Of a stretch of DNA of 64,000 nucleotides, positions 53,047-60,222 are shown one piece after another. This DNA comes from Solibacillus silvestris. GTDB lineage: Bacteria; Bacillota; Bacilli; Bacillales_A; Planococcaceae. The stretch spans positions 93,501-157,500 of the forward strand of contig CP014609.1 of assembly GCA_001586195.1 (NCBI GenBank), given 5' to 3'. The translations under genes were made by a program, and so were the position numbers. The notes beneath the pieces are model-generated. The model did not search any database and had not been told where the DNA came from. It was given only the letters and a program-made list of their open reading frames with translations. Every line of letters starts with the position of its first letter. Within the stretch, counting starts at the first letter, position 1.

Positions 53047-54072
53047 ATGAAAAAGAAAGCGTTAGCACTATCCTTAACCAGTATTTTGGCACTGGGAGCT
53101 GTTACACCAGCTTCATTAACTGCCTATGCTGTAGGTGAAGGACCGAACTATGGTGGAAATGAATCGATTCAAACGTCAATCCTATATACGTACGATGAAA
53201 TGGTTAATTATCTTAAAAAGCAAGATGCGAAACAAGATGCTATGCAACTTGAGGTGATTGGTCAAACGGTAAAAAAACGAGATATTTACATGGCGAAATA
53301 TATTAAAAATCCAAATAACCCGACAATCCTATTTTTGACACAACAGCATGGTAATGAACAATTAACGACAGAAGGTGCACTAGAATTTATCAAGCATCTT
53401 GGAACAGGTAAAACAAAAGGCGTACTGGATAATGTCAATATACTTATTGTGCCAATGTTAAATGCAGATGGTGCGATGGGAGATGTCGATTTTTCTCTTG
53501 ATGATTACATCGCTGATGGTGGACGAAATTTAACACGCTACAATGCAGTAGGGGCAGACTTAAATCGTGATCATGTTGATAAAGTGCACCCGGAAACTCA
53601 GGCTCTTCATAAAAATGTTTTACAAAAGTATAAAATTGATTACATGATTGACCTGCATCACCAAGGCACTCAAGCGAGACGAGACGGGAAATTAGTATCA
53701 GGTTCTATGCTTTATCCTACAAATGATAAAGTAAAACCGGAAGTACTAGAGAAGTCGAAAAAATTGGGGGCCGTTGTATTTAATGCCGTTGATTCTACTG
53801 GATGGGGACATTTAGCTAAATATAATGGCGGTAATGGTGAGAATATCGGCCGTAATGGTGCCGCAGTTCAATATGATATTGCTACACTGCTATTTGAAAT
53901 GCGCGGAATGTCCGATCACTTTAATGAATCGGCAGTTATCGGTCAAAAAAGTAATGGTTACTTAATCAAACAAACGATTACAACACTTGATGCTGCGGTT
54001 CAAGCAATAGCAGATCGTTCAATTGAAAATGCAGATATCAGTTTCTGGGACACATTGGATACTCAAAGATAA
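53047..54072 (+). CDS. Secreted M14 zinc carboxypeptidase
   Basis: A 341-aa exported protein with a Sec signal (MKKKALALSLTSILALGAVT...ASLTAYA). The M14 fold carries zinc ligands in QQHGNEQLTTEG (His-x-x-Glu) and the His in DLHHQGTQ, the Arg-rich GADLNRDH, and a catalytic Glu in LLFEMRGM. Such enzymes trim C-terminal residues from peptides or peptidoglycan stems. ATGGAGGGG precedes the ATG. Confidence 0.88.
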   Translation: MKKKALALSLTSILALGAVTPASLTAYAVGEGPNYGGNESIQTSILYTYDEMVNYLKKQDAKQDAMQLEVIGQTVKKRDIYMAKYIKNPNNPTILFLTQQHGNEQLTTEGALEFIKHLGTGKTKGVLDNVNILIVPMLNADGAMGDVDFSLDDYIADGGRNLTRYNAVGADLNRDHVDKVHPETQALHKNVLQKYKIDYMIDLHHQGTQARRDGKLVSGSMLYPTNDKVKPEVLEKSKKLGAVVFNAVDSTGWGHLAKYNGGNGENIGRNGAAVQYDIATLLFEMRGMSDHFNESAVIGQKSNGYLIKQTITTLDAAVQAIADRSIENADISFWDTLDTQR

Positions 54073-54132
54073 CGGGAAAATGAGTCCAAAAGCCGTAACC
54101 GCTTTTACGGTACTTGTATCCTTATGAACTTA

Positions 54133-54178
54133 AAAAGGAGCAAGAGAGTCTTGTTATGGACATCTTTTGCTCCTTTTC
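54133..54178. terminator. Bidirectional terminator
   Basis: AAAAGGAGCAA / TTGCTCCTTTT stem between the carboxypeptidase and DoxX genes. Confidence 0.8.
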
Positions 54179-54189
54179 TCTATTCACTG

Positions 54190-54591
54190 TTAATCTGCGT
54201 TGTTCATTAATTTAGCATCTAGTGATAATGGAGAACGATCTGCGAACATGAAATAAATGCCTAGAGCTACGTAAACAACCTCTAATTCATATCCAGCGTA
54301 AGTACCGTCACCAAATAATCCAAGTGATAATTTAGCTGTGAAGATTGCACCAATCATAATCACTGCAAATACTGCGCCGATTACACGAGTACCAAGTCCA
54401 ATAATTAATAATAAACCACCGACTAATTCAACAATTGCCACTACAAATGCAAGACCACTCATTAAACCAAGTGATTCGAAGTAACCTGCTGTATTCTCGA
54501 TGCCTCCTTGAAACTTAACAAATCCATGGTAAAAGAACATAAAACCAAACACCACTCGTACAAATAATGATACCCATTGTTGTCTTGTCAT
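54190..54591 (-). CDS. DoxX family membrane protein (CatD/MhqP-like)
   Basis: A 133-aa protein with four hydrophobic segments: VRVVFGFMFFYHGFVKFQGG is the family start and LVGGLLLIIGLGTRVIGAVF the core. Relatives (B. subtilis CatD, MhqP) are induced by quinones and catechol. GGGGGA precedes the start. Several dyads upstream suggest regulation of the same kind. Confidence 0.88.
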   Translation of the reverse strand: MTRQQWVSLFVRVVFGFMFFYHGFVKFQGGIENTAGYFESLGLMSGLAFVVAIVELVGGLLLIIGLGTRVIGAVFAVIMIGAIFTAKLSLGLFGDGTYAGYELEVVYVALGIYFMFADRSPLSLDAKLMNNAD

Positions 54592-54621
54592 AAAAAAATC
54601 CCCCTGATAACTTTTTGTAAA

Positions 54622-54725
54622 TTACTTATTAAAAGTAAGTGTAAAGGTGTAAAATAAAGTGATCTACAATAATGTAGGTCACACCTAATTGATTACTTTT
54701 CGTAACTTAGTGTAATAAAGTAATC
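54622..54725. promoter_or_regulatory. Cluster of dyads upstream of the DoxX gene
   Basis: Three inverted repeats: TTACTT-ATTAA-AAGTAA (54622-54638); GTGATCTACA-ATAA-TGTAGGTCAC (54659-54682); GATTACTTT...AAAGTAATC (54691-54725). The first and third use TTACT/AGTAA arms like the operators of HxlR/DUF24-type quinone regulators (YodB, CatR). The rest of 54592-54954 shows no gene. Confidence 0.5.
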
Positions 54726-54954
54726 TAATTGTTTCAATGATATCAGCGTAACTAAAAGAAAAATAGGTATTTTCGACCGAAGATAGCGGTTAAGGACGAA
54801 ATTCTGAGATATTGTTTAGATTTGTAAGGGGGGCAATGATATGTGTAAAGGGTTAGTTATAAAAATTTATTTACCGACCCCCTAAAAACGTAAATGCTAT
54901 CCGAATAACTGGTATGTCCACAATTGGGGCAAAAAAATATTGAGGTGATTGACA

Positions 54955-55242
54955 ATGCAAAAATGGAAACAAACAAGTGTAGCATTACTTATTGCAGGGT
55001 TAGCGGTAACTGGGACAAGCTATGCGTTAGCTGATGAAAAAGAGAATGAAGCTATTGAAATGACTCAACAAGAAAAAGAATTGACTACGGATTTAGTGAA
55101 AGAGCCAATTGACACTGTTCAATTGCCAGTTGTTGAAAAGGTTGAAACAGACAAAGCAACAGAAGAAAAGGCAACAGATGAAAAAGTAACTGAGGATAAA
55201 GTGACAGAAGATAAGGAAGTAGAAGAAAATGTGCTTCCATAA
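54955..55242 (+). CDS. Small secreted Glu/Lys/Thr-rich repeat protein
   Basis: A 95-aa protein: Sec signal (KWKQTSVALLIAGLAVTGTS then YALA), then an acidic coil with degenerate six-residue repeats of the form ATEEK, ATDEK, VTEDK, VTEDK (about 68-90). There is no cysteine or known domain. ATG 54955 follows GAGGTGA at 7 bases. It may be a wall-associated or moonlighting tail protein; function unknown. Confidence 0.65.
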   Translation: MQKWKQTSVALLIAGLAVTGTSYALADEKENEAIEMTQQEKELTTDLVKEPIDTVQLPVVEKVETDKATEEKATDEKVTEDKVTEDKEVEENVLP

Positions 55243-55340
55243 TTCAGCAAATGCTGCTTCAAAAAACAAAGACCAACCTAATTCACCTTAAGTGTGCTTT
55301 AGTTTAATAAATAGATTGGCAATATAGAAATACTGAAATG

Positions 55341-55374
55341 GCTCTTATCCTTGAACAGGATAGGGGCTCATTTT
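55341..55374 (+). terminator. Terminator of the small secreted protein gene
   Basis: GCTCTTATCCT / AGGATAGGGGC stem with G-U pairs and a downstream T-rich run. Confidence 0.65.
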
Positions 55375-55478
55375 CTATTTTATGGGCATTTAGTGTAATA
55401 AGGAGACTAAAAATAAAAGGAATTATATTTAGAATGCCGAATAATTAATTAGCCCAAAATTGAAAAGGCAGGTGTTTT

Positions 55479-55832
55479 ATGAATAATCCTATCTTAAAAC
55501 AGATTGGAACAGTCTTTATCCCGGTAAGCAATATTGAAAACGCACGCGATTGGTACTGTGATATTCTAGGGGTGGCAGCAGATGGAGAAATTCAGTTTGG
55601 TCATCTTTATGTTCTACCAATGGAAGGTACAGGAATTGTGTTAGATAGCAAAATTTATTCAGTAGACAGGGTATTTAAAACTCCAGCGTTCCACTTAAAT
55701 ACGAAAAACATAGAAGAGGCGTTTCACTTTATGAGGAAAAAAGGCGTTGAATTGATTACAGAAATTGAACATAACCACTATTTTAATTTCAAAGACCCGG
55801 ATGGGAATATCTTAATGGTTTCCCAATGCTAA
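55479..55832 (+). CDS. VOC family (glyoxalase/bleomycin resistance-like) protein
   Basis: A 117-aa single-domain VOC protein: IGTVFIPVSNIENARDWYCD at the start and HNHYFNFKDPDGNILMVSQC at the end, the classic beta-alpha-beta-beta-beta halves. Likely metal-binding; substrate unknown. AAAAGGCAGG precedes the ATG. Confidence 0.88.
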   Translation: MNNPILKQIGTVFIPVSNIENARDWYCDILGVAADGEIQFGHLYVLPMEGTGIVLDSKIYSVDRVFKTPAFHLNTKNIEEAFHFMRKKGVELITEIEHNHYFNFKDPDGNILMVSQC

Positions 55833-55850
55833 TGGGGGATAACTGGTGAA

Positions 55851-55893
55851 AAAACTCCACTACCTACGAATGTAAGTAGTGGAGTAATTTTTA
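55851..55893. terminator. Terminator of the VOC gene and of the array E transcript
   Basis: ACTCCACTAC / GTAGTGGAGT stem with A and T runs on either side. It ends the VOC gene on the plus strand and can end a ywbE transcript that runs through array E. Confidence 0.8.
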
Positions 55894-55904
55894 ATTTAAC
55901 AATT

Positions 55905-55997
55905 TAATCCTCATTTGCAATAACATAATCCTCAGTGAGTTCCAAATAATCCTCAACTTACACTTTATAATCCTCAAAATTCGAATATAATCCTCAC
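55905..55997 (-). repeat. 21-bp phased word array E (TGAGGATTA on the minus strand)
   Basis: TAATCCTCA starts at 55905, 55926, 55947, 55968 and 55988 (spacings 21, 21, 21, 20). It is the reverse complement of the array D word. It lies just downstream of ywbE (minus strand), in sense with that gene, and before the terminator at 55851. Confidence 0.75.
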
Positions 55998-56028
55998 TTA
56001 TGTCACTAGGGCGAGGAAAGCTCAAAAC

Positions 56029-56226
56029 TTACTTCGGATAAGTCTGACACACACGTCCAATTTGTCCATCAGCCAACCGCACTTTAATGCCGTGGGGATG
56101 GGAGCTGCTGTTTGTCAGTAAATCCTTTACGATACCGCGTGTTGTTTTGCCTGTACGCTGGTCTTTTTTTAGTACGATATCAACTTCCAAGCCAGGATAG
56201 ACATCGCTTCGATTTTTGCCGTTCAT
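56029..56226 (-). CDS. ywbE: YwbE family protein
   Basis: A 65-aa protein with the YwbE signature VDIVLKKDQRTGKTTRGIVK and SHPHGIKVRLADGQIGRV. ATG 56226 is the family start; an upstream in-frame ATG (56244) lies in the ribosome-site region. Members are small, conserved and of unknown function, with an RNA- or DNA-binding-like basic beta barrel pattern. Confidence 0.88.
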   Translation of the reverse strand: MNGKNRSDVYPGLEVDIVLKKDQRTGKTTRGIVKDLLTNSSSHPHGIKVRLADGQIGRVCQTYPK

Positions 56227-56296
56227 AGTAAAACGTCCTCTCATTCATAAGTTTCTTTAGTATAGCATGAAATGATAGAGGACCCGATACTACACA

Positions 56297-57214
56297 CTAC
56301 TTCGGCAAATGCTTCAAAAAATTCGCAGCTGCAAACCCGCGTACTTCCTGTTCACTATAATGCTTTAACAGCTCATTAATGAGATTTTGATGCATCCCGG
56401 CATGTTCGAGATGGGGGATTTTCACATCAATACCGTCAAAATCTGAGCCAAGGCCAATCAAATGCTTCCCGCCAAGTGAGCAAATATAGTCAATATGACG
56501 AATCAAGTCCGTCATGCTCGCTCTGTTTGTGCCGTTTATAAATTCAGGATAATACACAACATGAATCGGCGCGTTTTTTTCAATCATTGCTCTTATTTGT
56601 GCATCGTTCAAATTGCGCTCATGATTGCAAATAGCCATTGCGTTTGAATGAGAAGCAATTACATAATCGGCATGCTCGATGACATCCCAAAAGCTTCGTT
56701 CATGTAGATGAGTAACATCGGTGAACAGCCTGTGCTCATTATTCAGCTTGATGATTTCTTTGCCAAACGGTGTAACGCCAATCTGTGATGTACTATGTAA
56801 GCCGTCAGCTGCTTCATTGGAGTAATTCCATGTAAGCCCGATCGACAACACGCCAAGCTCACGGAACTGATGCCAAAAATCAATGTCGCCACCGAAAAAA
56901 TCAACGCCTTCAATTGTTAAAAAAGCGCCAGTTTGTCCTGGACGGAGCTTATCAAAATCCGTCCATTTCTTAATATGCACAACTTGTTCACTTAGCACTT
57001 CCTGCTGAAAATGCGCAATCTGTTTGAAAGCAGCAGCCCGTTTTTCCTCCAAAGTTAAAGTAGGGTAAACATAAACCGCAAACGCCTGTGCCATCAAATT
57101 TCCTGCGCGAAGTTTATCGGCATTTATATCAAGCAGGCCATCGTCAAACCGGTGACCATCCTGCTGCATGCGCCATAATGCATCACAATGTAAATCAATT
57201 ACTGGAATAATCAT
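56297..57214 (-). CDS. Membrane dipeptidase family (M19) metallopeptidase
   Basis: A 305-aa enzyme with the renal-dipeptidase fold: VIDLHCDALWRM (first His/Asp ligands), LTIEGVDFFGGD (bridging Glu), VTHLHERSFWDVIEHADYVI, ASHSNAMAICNHERNLND and IGLGSDFDGID. It hydrolyses dipeptides, including D-amino-acid ones. ATG 57214 follows GGAGGGG; a longer in-frame start at 57259 has no site. Confidence 0.9.
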   Translation of the reverse strand: MIIPVIDLHCDALWRMQQDGHRFDDGLLDINADKLRAGNLMAQAFAVYVYPTLTLEEKRAAAFKQIAHFQQEVLSEQVVHIKKWTDFDKLRPGQTGAFLTIEGVDFFGGDIDFWHQFRELGVLSIGLTWNYSNEAADGLHSTSQIGVTPFGKEIIKLNNEHRLFTDVTHLHERSFWDVIEHADYVIASHSNAMAICNHERNLNDAQIRAMIEKNAPIHVVYYPEFINGTNRASMTDLIRHIDYICSLGGKHLIGLGSDFDGIDVKIPHLEHAGMHQNLINELLKHYSEQEVRGFAAANFLKHLPK

Positions 57215-57286
57215 CAAAAAAACCCCTCCATTATGGTGAAAAAAGGTGAATGACCGCAATCATCCACCTCATCTTAATACTAATCT

Positions 57287-58990
57287 TTATGCATGATGGA
57301 GCCCTGCAAAAATACCGCCTTTTGCGACAAGCTCTTCATATGTCCCTTGCTCTTCAATGCCATTTGGTGTAACAACGAAAATATAGTCCGCATCGCGAAT
57401 GGTCGCTAAACGGTGCGCAATGATCAATGTCGTCCGGTTTTTCGCCAAATCATTCAACGACTGCTGGATAATCCGCTCAGTCGCCGTATCTAAGGCAGAT
57501 GTTGCCTCATCCAAAATTAAAATCGGCGGGTTTTTCAGGAACATGCGCGCAATCGCAAGACGTTGTTTTTGTCCGCCTGATAATTTCAGACCACGTTCAC
57601 CGATTTCCGTCTCAAAGCCATCCGGTAAATTCTCGATAAATTCTAGCAAGTTTGCCTGCTCGGCCGCTGCTTTAATGTCCTCGAAGCTTGCGCCTAATTT
57701 ACCATATTCGATATTTTCACGAATAGTACCTGTAAATAAAAATACATCTTGCTGTACTGTACCGATTTGCTTGCGGAGCGAATGCTGTGTTAAATCTCGG
57801 ATATCATATCCGTCAATCGTAATCGCACCATCCGTAATATCGTAAAAGCGTGGGATCAGTGCACTGATCGTCGTTTTCCCTGAACCGGACGGACCGACAA
57901 AGGCAACCGTTTTTCCTGCTTCCACCTTAAACGATAGATTGTTCAGAACTTGCTTGCTGTCCGCATATTTGAAGTCCACGTTTTTAAACTCGATATCGCC
58001 GTTTAATTGGTCAACATCAATTGCATTTGGGCGGTCGACAATCGTCGGCTCCTGGTCAAGCAGATCGCAGAAGCGTTTAAAGCCAGCCATTCCTTTTGGA
58101 TACATTTCAAGTAATGCACTGATCTTATCGATTGGCTTGATCAGGACATTTGTGAATAAAATAAAGCTCGCGAACTCCCCGTATGAAAGATCACCATTGT
58201 TTGAAAGCCATGCCCCTACAACAAGCACGAGTAATGTCAGTAAACGAGTTAAAATATAAATGCTTGAATGTGTGCCTGCCATTACTTTGTACGCGTAAAT
58301 TTTCGCTTTACGGAAAAGAGCATTTTGGTTTTTGAAGCGGTTCGTTTCGAATTCTTCATTTGTAAATGATTTCACGACGCGAATACCGGAGAAGCTGTCT
58401 TCCACACGGCCATTGACGTTCGCGATTTCACTATACATAACGGCCCAGCCTTTTTTCATCCTTCTGTTGCTCCAATACATGACCGCAATTAAAAACGGAA
58501 CGAAAATCAGAATAATTGTCGCAAGGGTCGCGTTAATATTGAACATAATTGTAAACGCTCCGATAAATGTCATCATTGCGATGAACAAATCTTCCGGACC
58601 ATGATGTGCAAACTCCCCGATATCGAATAAGTCATTCGTTATACGACTCATTAAATGACCTGTTTTCATATTATCGAAAAACGTATACGGCTGGCGCTGT
58701 ACATGATTGAACAGCTGCTGGCGCATATCCGTTTCGATATTGACCCCGAGTTTATGCCCCAAATAGTTCACGACATAGTTCATGCCTGTACTTAAAATAT
58801 ACGTCAGTAAAAGAAGCGCACTGATTTTTGTAATCATGCCCCAATCGTTCGTCGGGAGCAAATCATCGATAAACCATTGCACAGCCATCGGGAAAAGCAA
58901 TTCCAAAACGGCCACAAATACCGCACACGAGAAGTCGATAATGAACAATCGCTTATGCGGCTTATAATACGTAAAAAATCTTGCTAGCAT
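57287..58990 (-). CDS. ABC exporter, fused permease and ATPase
   Basis: A 567-aa half-transporter: six-TM type I exporter domain (about 1-310; TGHLMSRITNDLFDIGEF) and an ATPase domain (about 330-567) with Walker A VGPSGSGKTT, signature [15 protein letters not shown], Walker B ILILDEATSALD and H-loop IIAHRLATI. It resembles MsbA/LmrA/BmrA homodimers that export lipids or drugs. AAAGGAAC precedes the ATG; two dyads and a Fur-like box lie upstream. Confidence 0.92.
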   Translation of the reverse strand: MLARFFTYYKPHKRLFIIDFSCAVFVAVLELLFPMAVQWFIDDLLPTNDWGMITKISALLLLTYILSTGMNYVVNYLGHKLGVNIETDMRQQLFNHVQRQPYTFFDNMKTGHLMSRITNDLFDIGEFAHHGPEDLFIAMMTFIGAFTIMFNINATLATIILIFVPFLIAVMYWSNRRMKKGWAVMYSEIANVNGRVEDSFSGIRVVKSFTNEEFETNRFKNQNALFRKAKIYAYKVMAGTHSSIYILTRLLTLLVLVVGAWLSNNGDLSYGEFASFILFTNVLIKPIDKISALLEMYPKGMAGFKRFCDLLDQEPTIVDRPNAIDVDQLNGDIEFKNVDFKYADSKQVLNNLSFKVEAGKTVAFVGPSGSGKTTISALIPRFYDITDGAITIDGYDIRDLTQHSLRKQIGTVQQDVFLFTGTIRENIEYGKLGASFEDIKAAAEQANLLEFIENLPDGFETEIGERGLKLSGGQKQRLAIARMFLKNPPILILDEATSALDTATERIIQQSLNDLAKNRTTLIIAHRLATIRDADYIFVVTPNGIEEQGTYEELVAKGGIFAGLHHA

Positions 58991-59009
58991 TGTAGTTCCT
59001 TTCTGTTAA

Positions 59010-59062
59010 ACAACTCAAAACTGAGTGCAACCGGTTGTATTAGTTAGTGAAAATGATTCTTA
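59010..59062. promoter_or_regulatory. Palindromes and a Fur-like box upstream of the ABC exporter
   Basis: CAACCGGTTG (59028-59037) is a perfect palindrome, and ACTCAAAACTGAGT (59012-59025) is a second dyad. TGAAAATGATTCTTA (59048-59062) matches 12 of 14 fixed positions of the 7-1-7 Fur consensus TGATAATNATTATCA. Iron-responsive or drug-inducible (MarR-type) control of the exporter is possible. Confidence 0.4.
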
Positions 59063-59251
59063 CTCGGATTATAACATTTTTTAGGAGTTTTTCGAGGGGC
59101 GAAATAGTAGGGAATGGAAAAAAACGAAATTATATCTCAAGTAATGCGGGTAGAGAATATATAAACGTTGAATTTATTTTTAAGCATGTTAGTTATTGTA
59201 AGAAAAAAGAAATGGTACACTTAAAAAAAGCAAAGAAGTGAAGGTGTATGT

Positions 59252-60163
59252 ATGAATTTTTATATAGTAATGCAAGGGCGTACATACGATGAGGCGAAGG
59301 AAAAGCAGGTCGTATGGTGCTCAATTTTAGATAGTAGTGGACAAACACCCCATTCTTGGGAGCGGATGAGGGAAGTAAAGAAGGGCGATGCGATTTTTCA
59401 CTGTGTGAAAGGGGAAATCGTCGCGATTAGTACCGCTCAGGAAGATTGCGGGGAAGGTGTGAATCCTCTTGATCATTCGGGAGTAGTTGGGTACCAATTC
59501 CCGGCAGTATACGAGGAATTAGATTTTCCGGTTTCAATAAAAGAACATTTTGATGAAATTCAGCCACTACTTCCAGTAAAATATTCACCGTTCCAACATA
59601 ATGGTGATGGCAACCAAGGATTTTTATATCCTTGTAATGAAATGCTCGCGATCAAGCTGCTGGAGCTTATGAGTGATGCCAATATTTATGAGGAAAATGA
59701 AGAGCAGCTGGAATTTGCCATTGGTCTCATTGCCCAAAAGGAACGCAATACGCTAGCGCCTGTTTTAATCGAAACAGAAGCAGAAGCAAAGGTGAAAATC
59801 CGTAAAGGGCAACAAAAATTTAGAAAGCAACTGATGCCATTATGGGACAATCAATGTGCATTATGTGGCATCTCGTTACCTGGATTATTACGTGCAAGCC
59901 ATTCAAAACCATGGAAAGATGCAACGAATGACGAGCGACTTGATCCATACAACGGTATTCTACTTTGCCATAATCATGATGCGTTATACGACCAAGGCTA
60001 TATTGCGTTTGATGGAACCGGGAAAATCCACATTTCCTCTGAAATTGACCAGATGGATTACGTGAAATACGGGATTCATGAGAAAATGCGCGTTGCGAGA
60101 GTAGAAGAGAATAAGAAATATTTTAAGTGGCATAAGCGAGAGATATTTAGAGGTAATGAATAA
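59252..60163 (+). CDS. PUA/EVE-like domain HNH endonuclease
   Basis: A 303-aa protein. The N-terminal 1-115 looks like a PUA-superfamily EVE/ASCH domain (KKGDAIFHCVKGEIVAISTA), a reader of modified bases in other proteins. The C-terminus (about 195-270) is an HNH nuclease: CALCGISLPGLLRASHSKPW, then RLDPYNGILLCHNHDALYDQ. EVE-HNH fusions include modification-dependent restriction enzymes such as VcaM4I. This is therefore a candidate type IV restriction protein against modified phage DNA. Confidence 0.75.
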   Translation: MNFYIVMQGRTYDEAKEKQVVWCSILDSSGQTPHSWERMREVKKGDAIFHCVKGEIVAISTAQEDCGEGVNPLDHSGVVGYQFPAVYEELDFPVSIKEHFDEIQPLLPVKYSPFQHNGDGNQGFLYPCNEMLAIKLLELMSDANIYEENEEQLEFAIGLIAQKERNTLAPVLIETEAEAKVKIRKGQQKFRKQLMPLWDNQCALCGISLPGLLRASHSKPWKDATNDERLDPYNGILLCHNHDALYDQGYIAFDGTGKIHISSEIDQMDYVKYGIHEKMRVARVEENKKYFKWHKREIFRGNE

Positions 60164-60170
60164 TTAAATG

Positions 60171-60222
60171 AAAAAGCAAGGTGTGTACCAAAAGTTAGAT
60201 GGTAGCACCTTGCTTTATTTTA
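60171..60222. terminator. Bidirectional terminator
   Basis: AAAGCAAGGTG / CACCTTGCTTT stem between the convergent HNH and helicase genes. Confidence 0.85.
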
